A DNA stretch of 64,000 nucleotides from Planctomycetota bacterium (GCA_021413885.1 JAIOPM010000037.1:1-64000), one strand, 5' to 3'. Shown: positions 28,968 to 38,100, counted from the stretch's first letter. Numbers and translations are program-made. The notes: generated by a model from the letters alone, not told the origin.

Positions 28968-31589
28968 TCAACGCAAACCGATCGAGAACGAGAACGTGCG
29001 CCGCACGTCGCCGTCCTGGATGTCGATCGGGAAGCCGAAGTTGAGCGTCAGCGGCAGCGGGTACGCAAGCCCGACGCCGAAGCCGATCGACGTGCGCATC
29101 TCGCCGAGATCGAGCGAGTACGGATCGGGGTCGAACACGCCCCAGTCGAAGAACACCGTCGCGCGCAGCGTCTCGATCTGACGGTACGTCCCGGGCTGCG
29201 TGATCTTGAAGAGCGGGTACTGGTACTCGACCGTGCCGGCCAAGTACGTCTCGCCGCCGAGCGGGAATCCGGACGCCTTGTCGGACGGCCCGACGCCGCG
29301 GTACTCGAAGCCGCGCAGGATGTTGGTGCCCCCGCCTTGGTAGCGTTCGGTGTACGGCACGTCGCTCGTGTCGCCGTATTCGTCGGACAGACCGAAGTCG
29401 AGTCCGACGTGGATGCCGGGCACGACCTCGACTTCAGGCTCGCCGAGCGGGAAGTAGCCGTCGGCGGAGAACTCGGTTTGCACGAAGTCGGCATCGCCGC
29501 CGAACGCGCCGCCGTAGAGCTTGCTGTTCGCGCGCACCCAATAGCCGCGGCGCGGGCTGAGCAAGTTGTCGACGTCGCGCCAACTCGCGTCGGCGACCAG
29601 ACCTTGGAACGCTTGGTCGCCCAACTTCTCCTGCGCGGCGAGCGTCGGCGGCACGCCGTCGGAGTCGATGTCGGTGACGTCGACCAGGTTGTACTTGAAG
29701 CCGAGCCCGACGGAGAAGTCGTGCGTGAAGCGCCGGCGCAGACGCACCGCGCCCTCGAAGCGATCTTCGTCGTGCGTGTCGTAGATGCGCAGTCGCTTCT
29801 GGAAGTCGAGGTCGAGCCCGATCGGCTGACGGTAGAGGTTGAAGATGTCGGGCTCGTAGAAGTTGACGCCGTAGCGCTGCACCACGGTGCCGGGCGAGAG
29901 CTCGATCGAGAGCTTCTGCCCCGCGCCGTGGAACGCTTCCTTGTCGTACGTCTCGGTCAACGCGCGCCACGGCGCCGACGGCGCGTCGGCGATGTCGAAG
30001 TTGCGCATCGAGAGCTGCAACAGCCCGAACAAGCCTTCGTTCGAGTCGACGCCGCCCGTGATGTTGAAGTTGACGACGCGACCTTCCTCGACGACGAACT
30101 CGAGGTCCCACAGATCGGTCTCGCCGGGCACCGCGCGGAAGCGGTACGTCGGATCCCTGTGCTGCTCCGGGTTCATGTCGTCGTTGAAGAACCCGGTGCC
30201 TTGGATGCGCGCGAGCGATTTCTGGATCTCGTCGAGGTCCGCGATCTCGCCCGGATAGACGGAGAGCTCGGTACGCAACACGCGGTCGCGCGTGTGCGTC
30301 GTGCCGGCGAAGCGGATCTCGTGCAGACGCACCGGACGACCTTGGACGACGCGGTACATGACCGCGACGGTCTTGGTCGCTTGGTCGAAGACGAGGTCGG
30401 GATCGAGGAACGTCCAGTTGACGCGGCGCGACAGACTCGGGTGTTGGATGCGGCCGGTCGAGCCGTAGCGCTTGCGCAGCTCGAGGCGATCGTGCGCCTT
30501 GACGCGTTCCTCCCACACGATGCCGGGGCGCGCGTCGCACAACGCCGAGAGCTCGGCCTCGGGGAACACGAGCTCGGCGGGGACCACGCGCTCGTCGTCA
30601 TCGCGGCCGTCGGGGTTCTCCCACTCGAACGCGCGGATCGCGACCGTCGACACGCGCCAACGCGGGCCCTCGTCGACGCGGATGTGGATCGTGACGCGGT
30701 TGCGCTCTTCGTTGAACTCGGTACCGGTGACTTCGACCACCGCGTCGAGCCAACCACGATCGCGGTAGACGTTGCGCATCGCGACGAGGTCGGAGTCGAG
30801 CACTTCCTTGACGTAGGGCTCGCCCTTCCAGTTGGTGAAGTGCGGCCCGTCGAGCTCGCGCTTCGACAGCGCCGACACGCCGTCCTTCCAGAACCCGAAG
30901 CCAGTGTCGGGCATCGAGTCGTTGCCGGTGATGACGACGTCGGAGACGCGCACCTTCGGCCCCTCGCGGATCTCGAAGATCACGTCGGCGGGGACGTCGA
31001 GCTCGCTCGACTCGCCGCCCTTGGTGACGATGTCGACGTCGGCCCAGTAGAAGCCCTCGGCGTGGTAGCCCTCGATCAGGCGTTGGCGCACGCGCGGAGC
31101 TTGGTGCAGGTAGACCTGCTTCGAGTCGTCGAGGCCGGCCCACTTGATCAACGTCGCGTCGTCGATGCCGTCGTTGCCGACGAAGCGCGGCTCGAGGTCG
31201 GCGGGCAACTCGACGACTTCGAGCACGAGCTCGACGCCGTCGACGACTTCGCTCGCGGATACCTTCGCGCGGACGTGGAAGGACTGCCAGAGCGTCTTGA
31301 TCCCGCGATCGACGGTGACGCGATCGAGCTGCGTGCCGACGCGTTGGCCGAGGGCTTCGATCAGGCGCTCGACGGTGTAACGCTTCGCGCCCAGAACCTC
31401 GATCTTGCGCACGATCGGGATCGTCGGCGCTTCTTGCGTGCTCGGCGCGGGAGGACCTTGAACGCCTTGTGTCGGGTCCTGCGGAACGACTTGGCCGACC
31501 GCGTGAGCGACCAGCGCGAGCGTCAACCCGATCGATGCGACGACGCGGAGGAGTCGGCGCCCGCTCGTTCGTCGTCGGGGCACTCGCAC
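28968..31589 (-). CDS. bamA: BamA/Omp85 outer-membrane assembly factor
   Basis: An 873-residue protein that inserts beta-barrel proteins into the outer membrane. A signal sequence (RRLLRVVASIGLTLALVAHA) precedes several POTRA domains (from IVRKIEVLGAKRY; VDEGPRWRVSTVAIRAFE; GRPVRLHEIRFAGTTHTRDR) and a C-terminal 16-strand-type barrel. The conserved L6 loop motif is LRGFEYRGVGP. At 873 residues it is slightly larger than typical. The GTG start at 31589 lies 1 nt after the dnaB stop codon, so expression is probably coupled to dnaB. No skp/ompH gene separates bamA from lpxD, unlike in proteobacteria. Confidence 0.93.
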   Translation of the reverse strand: MRVPRRRTSGRRLLRVVASIGLTLALVAHAVGQVVPQDPTQGVQGPPAPSTQEAPTIPIVRKIEVLGAKRYTVERLIEALGQRVGTQLDRVTVDRGIKTLWQSFHVRAKVSASEVVDGVELVLEVVELPADLEPRFVGNDGIDDATLIKWAGLDDSKQVYLHQAPRVRQRLIEGYHAEGFYWADVDIVTKGGESSELDVPADVIFEIREGPKVRVSDVVITGNDSMPDTGFGFWKDGVSALSKRELDGPHFTNWKGEPYVKEVLDSDLVAMRNVYRDRGWLDAVVEVTGTEFNEERNRVTIHIRVDEGPRWRVSTVAIRAFEWENPDGRDDDERVVPAELVFPEAELSALCDARPGIVWEERVKAHDRLELRKRYGSTGRIQHPSLSRRVNWTFLDPDLVFDQATKTVAVMYRVVQGRPVRLHEIRFAGTTHTRDRVLRTELSVYPGEIADLDEIQKSLARIQGTGFFNDDMNPEQHRDPTYRFRAVPGETDLWDLEFVVEEGRVVNFNITGGVDSNEGLFGLLQLSMRNFDIADAPSAPWRALTETYDKEAFHGAGQKLSIELSPGTVVQRYGVNFYEPDIFNLYRQPIGLDLDFQKRLRIYDTHDEDRFEGAVRLRRRFTHDFSVGLGFKYNLVDVTDIDSDGVPPTLAAQEKLGDQAFQGLVADASWRDVDNLLSPRRGYWVRANSKLYGGAFGGDADFVQTEFSADGYFPLGEPEVEVVPGIHVGLDFGLSDEYGDTSDVPYTERYQGGGTNILRGFEYRGVGPSDKASGFPLGGETYLAGTVEYQYPLFKITQPGTYRQIETLRATVFFDWGVFDPDPYSLDLGEMRTSIGFGVGLAYPLPLTLNFGFPIDIQDGDVRRTFSFSIGLR

Positions 31590-31590
31590 C

Positions 31591-32970
31591 TCAGCCCAAG
31601 ATCGGTTCGGAGATCGTCAACGCCGGGTTCTCGAAGCGCGTGTACTCCGAGAAGAAATGCAGTTGGACTTCGCCGGTCGGTCCGTTGCGGTGCTTGGCGA
31701 CGATCACGAACGCCTTGTTCTTCAGCTCGGGGTCGTCGCGCTTGTAGTACTCGGGGCGGTGAAGCAGGAGCACGATGTCGGCGTCCTGCTCGATCGAGCC
31801 CGACTCGCGCAAGTCCGACAACTGCGGGATCTTGTCCTCGCGCAACTCGACTTGCCGCGACAACTGCGACAGCGCGATCACCGGCACGTTGAGCTCGCGC
31901 GCGAGCGCCTTGAGCGAGCGCGAGATCGCGCTGATCTCGATCTGCCGGCTCTCGGACCGCGGGTGCGACATCAGCTGCAGGTAGTCGACGACCACCATGT
32001 CGAGACCGATCTGCGCCTTGATGCGTCGCGCGCGGCCGCGCAGCGTCATCGCCGACAAGCCCGGCGAGTCGTCGATGAAGATGTTGGTGAGGTTGAGCTC
32101 GCCCGCGGCTTCGCTGAGTGCGGGGAAATCGTGATCGGGGATGTTGCCGGTGCGCATCCGGAACTGGTCGACGCGCGCGCGGCTGAAGAGCATGCGGCTC
32201 GCGATCTGCTGGCGCCCCATCTCGAGGCTGAAGAACAGGATCGACGGCGGCCGACCGAGGCCTTCGGGTTGGCTGAACGCGGCGGACTCGATGATGTTGA
32301 GAGCGAGCGCGGTCTTGCCCATCGACGGCCGCGCGGCGAGCACCACCAAGTCGCCGGCGTTGAACCCGAAGAGGATGCGGTCGAGCTCGGTGAAGCCCGA
32401 CGTCAGACCCGTGAGGCCGCGACGTTGCGCTTGGCTCTCGATGCGCTTGAACGTCTCGACGAGCACGTTGCGGATCGGATCCGCTTGATCGGTCGAGCCT
32501 TGGCGCGCGACCTGGAAGATGCGGTTCTCCGATTCGTCGAGCAACGCGCGCATCGAGTCGGGATCGGGGCGCGTCTGGTGCGCCTCTTCGACGATCGTCG
32601 TCGCTTCTTCGATCAAGCGCCGACGCGTCGACTCCTGCTGCACGATGCGCGCGTGGTGCGCGAGGTGCGCGGTCGTCGTCACCGCGTCGGAGACTTGGAT
32701 CAGGTATTCGTTGCCGCCGAAGGCTTCGAACTTACCCTGCGACTCGAGCACTTGACCGACGGTCAGGAAGTCGACCGGCAGACCCTTGTTCGAGATCGAG
32801 ACCAGCGCTTCGAACAGAACGCGATGGCGCTTCGAGTAGAACGAGTCGGGATTGATGATCTCCGCGATCTCGGGGATGCGATCCGGCGCGAGCAAGAGCC
32901 CACCGAGCACGGCGCGCTCGGCTTCCTCATTGTGCGGCGGTCGACGCGCGATCCCCTTCTCCTCCGTCAT
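31591..32970 (-). CDS. dnaB: replicative DNA helicase DnaB
   Basis: A 459-residue hexameric helicase that unwinds DNA at the replication fork. The N-terminal domain (PPHNEEAERAVLGGLLL) is followed by the RecA-like motor with Walker A ARPSMGKTALAL (about 213-224), H1a FFSLEMG and Walker B VVDYLQLM, then the arginine-bearing QLSDLRESGSIEQDAD region. The length is normal and no intein interrupts it. TATCCT at 32988-32993, followed by CTGC as in the rRNA promoter, may be its -10 element. It leads a minus-strand series into bamA. Confidence 0.96.
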   Translation of the reverse strand: MTEEKGIARRPPHNEEAERAVLGGLLLAPDRIPEIAEIINPDSFYSKRHRVLFEALVSISNKGLPVDFLTVGQVLESQGKFEAFGGNEYLIQVSDAVTTTAHLAHHARIVQQESTRRRLIEEATTIVEEAHQTRPDPDSMRALLDESENRIFQVARQGSTDQADPIRNVLVETFKRIESQAQRRGLTGLTSGFTELDRILFGFNAGDLVVLAARPSMGKTALALNIIESAAFSQPEGLGRPPSILFFSLEMGRQQIASRMLFSRARVDQFRMRTGNIPDHDFPALSEAAGELNLTNIFIDDSPGLSAMTLRGRARRIKAQIGLDMVVVDYLQLMSHPRSESRQIEISAISRSLKALARELNVPVIALSQLSRQVELREDKIPQLSDLRESGSIEQDADIVLLLHRPEYYKRDDPELKNKAFVIVAKHRNGPTGEVQLHFFSEYTRFENPALTISEPILG

Positions 32971-32987
32971 GTCCTTCCTCGCGGCAG

Positions 32988-32993
32988 AGGATA
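32988..32993 (-). promoter_or_regulatory. candidate -10 element for dnaB
   Basis: TATCCT followed by CTGC on the minus strand, identical to the rRNA promoter's -10 and the bases after it. It lies 17 nt before the dnaB ATG. No good -35 box is seen. Confidence 0.35.
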
Positions 32994-33057
32994 CACGATC
33001 GACCTCGACCGACGAAGCGAGGACGAACGCGGCGACGACTTCGAAGCGGAGAACGAG

Positions 33058-33092
33058 CGAGCCCGCGCGACGGCATGCGTCGCGCGGGCTCG
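33058..33092 (-). terminator. hairpin terminator after rplI
   Basis: A perfect 14-bp inverted repeat (CGAGCCCGCGCGAC and its complement) with a 7-nt loop, 26 bp past the rplI stop codon. The stem is very strong but no U-run follows on the minus strand, so termination may be partial. Confidence 0.55.
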
Positions 33093-33117
33093 CGTGGAGA
33101 ACTCGTGTGGACGGTGA

Positions 33118-33588
33118 CTATCCGGCGTCGCCCATCTCGGCTTCGACCACGACGGTGACGTCCGCGGTGCGTTCGCCGTGGACGTGCACCTTGACCGCGT
33201 GCTTGCCGACGGTCTTCAGCGGCGCGTCGAGACGCACGTGCTTCTCCTCGGTCGGGTGACCGGCCTTGGAGAGCAACTCGGCGATCTGCCCGGCGTTGAC
33301 CGAACCGTACAGGTGACCCTGCGCGTCGGCCTTGGCCTTGGTGGTCACCGTGACGGCGGCGAGCACGGCGACGAGCTTGTCGATCTCGGCGCTGCGCAAC
33401 ACCTCTTCGGCGTCGAGCTTCGCGCGACGGCGCGTCATCTGCTTCTTGTTGTCGTCGTTGGCGATCGCCGCGAGGCTGTGCGGAAACAAGTAGTTCCGTG
33501 CGTAGCCCGCGGAGACGTGGACGACGTCACCGCACTTGCCCAGGTATTGGACGTGCTCGCGCAGGAGCACTTCGACTTTCTTGGCCAT
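33118..33588 (-). CDS. rplI: 50S ribosomal protein L9
   Basis: A 156-residue L9 that bridges ribosomes and aids translational fidelity. The N-terminal domain (VEVLLREHVQYLGKCGDVV, VSAGYARNYLFP) matches the family signature. A long helix (MTRRRAKLDAEEVLRSAEIDK) and the C-terminal rRNA-binding domain (GHLYGSVNAGQIAELL) follow. It is the last gene of rpsF-rpsR-rplI, 10 bp after rpsR. Confidence 0.96.
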   Translation of the reverse strand: MAKKVEVLLREHVQYLGKCGDVVHVSAGYARNYLFPHSLAAIANDDNKKQMTRRRAKLDAEEVLRSAEIDKLVAVLAAVTVTTKAKADAQGHLYGSVNAGQIAELLSKAGHPTEEKHVRLDAPLKTVGKHAVKVHVHGERTADVTVVVEAEMGDAG

Positions 33589-33598
33589 GGTGGAGACC

Positions 33599-33829
33599 TC
33601 AGTTGACGAAGGGCAGCAGGGCCATGTGGCGGGAGCGCTTGATCGATTCCTTGAGCTGACGCTGGCACTGGGTGCAGAAGCCGCTGCGCTTGCGCGAGAG
33701 GATCTGGGCCTGCGGCGTCAGGAACTTCTGGAGATACGTGATCTCCTTGTAGTCGATCTTCGGATCGTCGCAGTTGCGAGTCGCGATCGGCGGCGGCGGA
33801 GTGCGCGAGGACTTGGAGAATTCACCCAT
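33599..33829 (-). CDS. rpsR: 30S ribosomal protein S18
   Basis: A 76-residue S18 that pairs with S6 on the platform of the small subunit. The core IDYKEITYLQKFL and SRKRSGFC and the C-terminal IKRSRHMALLPF are conserved. It keeps cysteines C20, C52 and C55 and histidine H68, suggesting the zinc-binding (C+) form; many bacteria have a cysteine-free paralogue instead. It lies 3 bp after rpsF. Confidence 0.95.
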   Translation of the reverse strand: MGEFSKSSRTPPPPIATRNCDDPKIDYKEITYLQKFLTPQAQILSRKRSGFCTQCQRQLKESIKRSRHMALLPFVN

Positions 33830-33832
33830 GAC

Positions 33833-34291
33833 TCAAACCTCCGTGTTCGCTTCCGCGGGAACTTCTTCGATCGCCTCGGCCACGGGCTCCTCGACCTGAA
33901 CCACGACTTCTTCGCTCGCCGGAACTTCGTCGTCCTGGGGCGGCGGCGGGACGGTGAAGCCGTCCGCAAGTTCGGCCTTCGACAGCTCGATCTCGGCGTC
34001 GGTCACCGCTTCGGCGCGCAAGATCAGGTAGCGCAGCACACGCTCTTCGAGTTCGAAGTCGTGGCGAGTCGGCGCGATCGCGTCGGGCGCGGCCTTGAAG
34101 AAGGTGAGCAAGTACGTTCCGCGACGACGGCCGCGGATCGGGTAGGCGAGCTTGCGCTCGTCCCAACGGCGGACGGTGACGACTTCGCCGCCGTGCTTCT
34201 TGATGAGGTCGACGACGAGGTTCTTCGCCGTCTTCCAGTCCGCACGCACCACCTGGTTGTCCAGGAGGAACATGCCTTCGTAGAGATTCAT
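33833..34291 (-). CDS. rpsF: 30S ribosomal protein S6
   Basis: A 152-residue S6. The N-terminal 95 residues are the ferredoxin-like core (MNLYEGMFLLDNQV, VVTVRRWDERKLAYPI, GTYLLTFF). The last 40 residues are an acidic, proline- and valine-rich tail (EEVVVQVEEPVAEAIEEV), like the glutamate tail of E. coli S6 but longer. AGGAG precedes the ATG. It is the first gene of the rpsF-rpsR-rplI unit, 52 bp after pth. Confidence 0.95.
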   Translation of the reverse strand: MNLYEGMFLLDNQVVRADWKTAKNLVVDLIKKHGGEVVTVRRWDERKLAYPIRGRRRGTYLLTFFKAAPDAIAPTRHDFELEERVLRYLILRAEAVTDAEIELSKAELADGFTVPPPPQDDEVPASEEVVVQVEEPVAEAIEEVPAEANTEV

Positions 34292-34343
34292 GAGTGCTTG
34301 TGTCTCCTGGTCGAGGAGGTTCGAGAGGATTCGCGGGGCGTCC

Positions 34344-34964
34344 CTAGGGAGCCTCGGAGCCCTGATTCCAGCGGCTGTGGAACCGCGTCATGGTCGAGGC
34401 GAGGTCGCCTTGCACGAGCCAGTCGAGCAGCGCATCCGCGGCGTTCGCCGCCGCGATCTCCGCTTCGACCAGCGCGTCCTTGGTGAACTTCGTCAAGACG
34501 TGGCGCGCCGCATCGGTCCTCGGTCGGCCGATCCCCACGCGCAATCGCGGGAAGCGGTCGGAGCCGAGCTCCATCACGATGGATTCCATCCCCTTGTGTC
34601 CGGCGGTTCCGCCGTGCGGGCGGATGCGCAACGTTCCGAGCGGGAGGTCGAGCTCGTCGTAGACGACGAACACGTTCTCGATCGGCACGCCGAACCGGCG
34701 GACCAACGGGGCCACCGCCTTGCCGGACAGGTTCATGAAGGTCGCGGGCTTCACCAGGAGCGCGTCACCCCCACCGATCTTGTCGGCGGGCGACTCGGCC
34801 CACAGGAAGTTCGCGGACCCTTCGTGGCCCGGGAGCTTGGCGGCGGATTGAAAGATCGACTTCTCTCGCGTCGCCAGATGCTCGACCACATGGAAGCCGA
34901 TGTTGTGCGGCGTCCACTCGTACTCCGGTCCGGGGTTACCGAGGCCGACGACGAGCTTCTTCAT
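34344..34964 (-). CDS. pth: peptidyl-tRNA hydrolase
   Basis: A 206-residue enzyme that recycles peptidyl-tRNA released from ribosomes. It starts at the first ATG (MKKLVVGLGNPGPEY), with catalytic-histidine segment TPHNIGFHVVE, MNLSGKAV, and YDELDLPLGTLRIR containing the catalytic aspartate. The usual GHNG is GHKG here, so the asparagine that contacts tRNA in E. coli is replaced by lysine. The rest, including RLRVGIGRP, is normal. It lies after an intrinsic terminator that follows rplY, so it probably has some independent transcription. Confidence 0.94.
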   Translation of the reverse strand: MKKLVVGLGNPGPEYEWTPHNIGFHVVEHLATREKSIFQSAAKLPGHEGSANFLWAESPADKIGGGDALLVKPATFMNLSGKAVAPLVRRFGVPIENVFVVYDELDLPLGTLRIRPHGGTAGHKGMESIVMELGSDRFPRLRVGIGRPRTDAARHVLTKFTKDALVEAEIAAANAADALLDWLVQGDLASTMTRFHSRWNQGSEAP

Positions 34965-34990
34965 GGCTCTGCCCAGCGAGGACAAGAAAA

Positions 34991-35027
34991 GGCCCGCTCG
35001 GACGAGGGTTGCTCGTTCGAGCGGGCC
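34991..35027 (-). terminator. intrinsic terminator after rplY
   Basis: On the minus strand GGCCCGCTCG pairs with CGAGCGGGCC, extended by ACGAG/CTCGT with one G-U pair, around a 5-nt loop. TTTTCTT follows directly. It lies 60 bp past the rplY stop codon and before pth. Confidence 0.85.
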
Positions 35028-35087
35028 GAGGATTGTACGGACGACCTTCGACGACGCAAGGTCGCGTCGTGAAGGCGTGACCCGGGA

Positions 35088-35819
35088 CTACTTCTTGTCC
35101 CCGCCCTTCTTGTCGCCGCCCGGGGCCTTCTTGTCGCCCGCCGGAGCACCCTTCGCCGCGCCCGCCGCAGCCGGAGCACCCGCCGCCGGTGCGGCACCCG
35201 CCGCCGGAGCCGTGCCCGCCGCCGCCGTGCCTTCGGCCGTCGCCGCGGCTTCGACCGTCGGTTCGGGTCCGAGGTCGACCTTGAGTTCGCTGATGCGCGC
35301 GACCAACGTTTCTTGCGACGTCACGAGTTCGACGTTCGCGGGGATCTTCAACGCGCTCGCGAAGACGGAAGCGCCGATCTCGAGGTCCGCGACCGAGACC
35401 TCGACCTCGTCGGGGATGTCGAGCGGCAACGCGCGCACCGTGACGTGCGTGATCAAGTGGTTGAGCACGCCCTTCGAGTGGCCGACGAACGAGATCTCGA
35501 CTTCGACGTCGGTCTTCTTCGTCAGGTCGACGCGGCGGAACTCGATGTGGTCGACGCGCTCGCCGAACACGTTCCAGTCGAGGTGTTGAACGAGCGCGGT
35601 CTCGGCCTTGCCGCCGAGCTGGATCTCGTACACGTGCTGGTGCTGGCGGCGAATGGCGAGGAACTCGGCCTCGTCGATCGACAGATCGACGTGCGGCTTG
35701 CCTTCCTGCACTTCGATCATCGCGGGGATGCGGCCTTCGGCGCGCAGGGCGCGCGCGGTGCGCGTGCCGAGCGTCTTGCGCGGCTCGGCCTTCAGGATGC
35801 CAACGTTCTTGTTGCTCAT
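35088..35819 (-). CDS. rplY: 50S ribosomal protein L25 (CTC family)
   Basis: A 243-residue CTC-type L25 that binds 5S rRNA and is linked to stress responses. The L25 core spans about 5-95 (LGTRTARALRAEGRIPAMI, HVYEIQLGG, DWNVFGERVDHIEFRRVDL), followed by the TL5 beta domain (about 96-190). The last 55 residues are an Ala/Gly/Pro tail ending in lysine-rich GGDKKGGDKK, likely disordered and rRNA-binding. GGAG precedes the ATG. It follows prs, the usual prs-ctc neighbourhood. Confidence 0.95.
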   Translation of the reverse strand: MSNKNVGILKAEPRKTLGTRTARALRAEGRIPAMIEVQEGKPHVDLSIDEAEFLAIRRQHQHVYEIQLGGKAETALVQHLDWNVFGERVDHIEFRRVDLTKKTDVEVEISFVGHSKGVLNHLITHVTVRALPLDIPDEVEVSVADLEIGASVFASALKIPANVELVTSQETLVARISELKVDLGPEPTVEAAATAEGTAAAGTAPAAGAAPAAGAPAAAGAAKGAPAGDKKAPGGDKKGGDKK

Positions 35820-35850
35820 GGCGATCGTTCTCCGGTCGTTGTCGGTGTGT

Positions 35851-36798
35851 TCAGTCGAAGAGCGAGCTGACCGACTCGCTCCGGTGGATGTTGAGGATCG
35901 CGCGCGCGAGGAGCGGCGCGATCGAGACGACTTCGACGCGTTCCGGCAGCTTCTCGCGGCGCGGGATCGAGTCGGTGATCAGGACGCGGTCGGCGGGGCA
36001 ACCGGCGAGACGCTCGATCGCCGGTCCGCAGAAGACCGCGTGCGAAACCGCGATCACGATCTTCTGCGCGCCGTGGTCGCGCACGATGCGCGCGGCCTCG
36101 GTGATCGAACCGCCGGTCGAGATCATGTCGTCGATGATGATCACGTTGCGGCCTTCGACTTCGCCGATGACGTGCTCGACCGCGATCTCGGCGCCGGAGA
36201 TGCGGCGCTTGTCGACGATCGCGAGGTCCGCGCCGAGCGACTTGGCCCACGAGCGCGCCATCTTGATGCCGCCGACGTCGGGCGAGATCACGACCGGGTT
36301 GCCGAGATCGATGCGCTTCGCCGCTTCGAGCAATACGGGCTTCGCGTAGAGGTGATCGACCGGGATGTCGAAGAATCCTTGGATCTGCGCCGCGTGCATG
36401 TCGACGGCGAGCACGCGATTGGCGCCGGCGCTGACCAGCGTGTTGGCGACGACCTTCGCGCTGATCGGCACGCGCCCTTCGTCCTTGCGATCCTTACGCG
36501 CGTAACCGTAGTACGGCATCACCGCGGTGATCCGACCGGCGCTCGCGCGGCGCAGCGTGTCGATCAGGAGCAGCAGCTCGCACCAATTCTCGTTGACCGG
36601 CGGGCACGTCGGATGGAGGACGAACACGTCGCCGCCGCGGATGTCGTCGTGGATCTTGATGTCGATCTCGCCGTCGGGGAATCGGCCGACGTGGGCGTTC
36701 GCGAGCGGGAGATCGAGCGATCGGCTGATCGCCTTCGACAACTCCGGGTGCGCGGTGCCCGAGATCAGGATCAGACGCTCGTTGTAAGTCACGGTCAT
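35851..36798 (-). CDS. prs: ribose-phosphate pyrophosphokinase
   Basis: A 315-residue enzyme that makes PRPP from ribose 5-phosphate and ATP for nucleotide, histidine and tryptophan synthesis. It has the family segments GRFPDGEIDIKI, YYGYARKDRK, DMHAAQIQGFF, the flexible catalytic loop KRRISG and the PRPP-binding NVIIIDDMISTGGS. The length is typical. It lies 3 bp after glmU, a pairing known from Firmicutes and others that links sugar-nucleotide and nucleotide supply. Confidence 0.97.
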   Translation of the reverse strand: MTVTYNERLILISGTAHPELSKAISRSLDLPLANAHVGRFPDGEIDIKIHDDIRGGDVFVLHPTCPPVNENWCELLLLIDTLRRASAGRITAVMPYYGYARKDRKDEGRVPISAKVVANTLVSAGANRVLAVDMHAAQIQGFFDIPVDHLYAKPVLLEAAKRIDLGNPVVISPDVGGIKMARSWAKSLGADLAIVDKRRISGAEIAVEHVIGEVEGRNVIIIDDMISTGGSITEAARIVRDHGAQKIVIAVSHAVFCGPAIERLAGCPADRVLITDSIPRREKLPERVEVVSIAPLLARAILNIHRSESVSSLFD

Positions 36799-36801
36799 TT
36801 C

Positions 36802-38100
36802 CTAGAGCGCCGCGGGAGTGGGCCCGCCGTTCGGTTTCTCGAGCTTCTTCGCGGGCACGCCGATCCACGTTTCGCCCGCCGGGATGTCGGAGCCGCGCTT
36901 GACCACCGCGCCGGCGCCGGTGGTCGCCCCGCGGCCGACGTGCACCGGAGCGACGAGGACCGTGCCCGAGCCGACGAACGCGCCGTCTTCGACCACGCAG
37001 CGATGCTTGTGCTTGCCGTCGTAGTTCGCGAACACGGTGCCCGCGCCGATGTTGACCTTGACGCCGAGGTCCGCGTCGCCGACGTACGCGAGGTGCTTCG
37101 CCTTCGAGCGCGGCCCGAAGTGCGAGTTCTTCACCTCGACGAAGTTGCCGACCGCCGCGCCGTCCTCGAGCACGGCGCCGCCGCGCAAATGCGCGAAAGG
37201 ACCCACTTCGCAGTCCTCGCCGATCACGACGCCCGAGCGGATCACGCTGCACGGCAGGACGTGCGTGCGCGCGCCGATCTTCACGCCCCAATCGACGTAC
37301 GTGGTCGACGGATCCTCGATCCACACGCCGCGGAGCATGTGCTCCTCGAGCACACGCCGCTGCAACACCGCGCGCGCCTCGGCGAGGTGCACCAAGGTGT
37401 TGACGCCGATCGCCTCGCGGTCGTCGTCGAGCACCAGGGCTTCGACGCGCTTCGAGTCCGCGACCAGACGCGCGACGACGTCGGTGAGGTAGTACTCCTT
37501 CTGCGCGTTGTCGTTCGAGAGCAGCGGCAGGTGCCGCACCAGCTCGCGACCGGCGAACGCATAGACGCCGAGGTTGACCTCGCGCACCGCGAGTTCATCC
37601 GGCGTCGCGTCCTTCTGTTCGACGATGCGCAGCACCGCACCATCCGCGCGCCGCACGACGCGTCCGAAGCCGCGCGGGTCGGCCGGCTTCGCGGTCAACA
37701 TCGCGGCGCCGCCGCCGGTCGCCGCTTGGGCTTCGACCAGGCGTTCGAGGCTCGCGCGCGTGAGCAGCGGCATGTCGCCGTAGAGCACGACCACCACGCC
37801 GGGATCGGGCCCGAGTTCCGGCAAGCAGCACTGCAACGCGTGGCCGGTTCCGTTCTGCGGCTCTTGGCGGACGAAGCGGATGCGATCGGCGCCTTCGAAC
37901 CCCGCTGCGGCTTGCTGCACTTCGTCGGCGCCGTGGCCGACGACGACGATCACGCGCTTCGGCTCGAGCCCGAGCGCCTGGTCGACGACCCACGCCAACA
38001 GCGAGCGCCCGACCAGCGGCGCGAGCACCTTCGGCGCGCCCGTCTTCATCCGGGTCCCCTGCCCCGCGGCGAGGATCACGACGGTATCGGGCCGGGGCAT
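36802..38100 (-). CDS. glmU: bifunctional GlmU (uridyltransferase / glucosamine-1-phosphate acetyltransferase)
   Basis: A 432-residue protein that makes UDP-GlcNAc, the shared precursor for peptidoglycan and lipid A. The N-terminal nucleotidyltransferase has LAAGQGTRM, QNGTGHALQ and YGDMPLL; the middle has EVNLGVYAF and NAQKEYYLTDV; the C-terminal beta-helix has FAHLRGGAVL, NFVEVKNS and GAGTVFANYDG. It is slightly shorter than E. coli GlmU at the C-terminus. It is the first gene of the operon and has a strong promoter (38157-38185). It is divergent from the CBS-domain gene. Confidence 0.95.
   Translation of the reverse strand: MPRPDTVVILAAGQGTRMKTGAPKVLAPLVGRSLLAWVVDQALGLEPKRVIVVVGHGADEVQQAAAGFEGADRIRFVRQEPQNGTGHALQCCLPELGPDPGVVVVLYGDMPLLTRASLERLVEAQAATGGGAAMLTAKPADPRGFGRVVRRADGAVLRIVEQKDATPDELAVREVNLGVYAFAGRELVRHLPLLSNDNAQKEYYLTDVVARLVADSKRVEALVLDDDREAIGVNTLVHLAEARAVLQRRVLEEHMLRGVWIEDPSTTYVDWGVKIGARTHVLPCSVIRSGVVIGEDCEVGPFAHLRGGAVLEDGAAVGNFVEVKNSHFGPRSKAKHLAYVGDADLGVKVNIGAGTVFANYDGKHKHRCVVEDGAFVGSGTVLVAPVHVGRGATTGAGAVVKRGSDIPAGETWIGVPAKKLEKPNGGPTPAAL

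Noticed and set aside
27867..31892. 1341-residue open frame on the plus strand
   Set aside because: It runs antisense to lpxD and bamA, is Arg/Asp/Val-rich with no domain, and reflects GC-rich codon bias.
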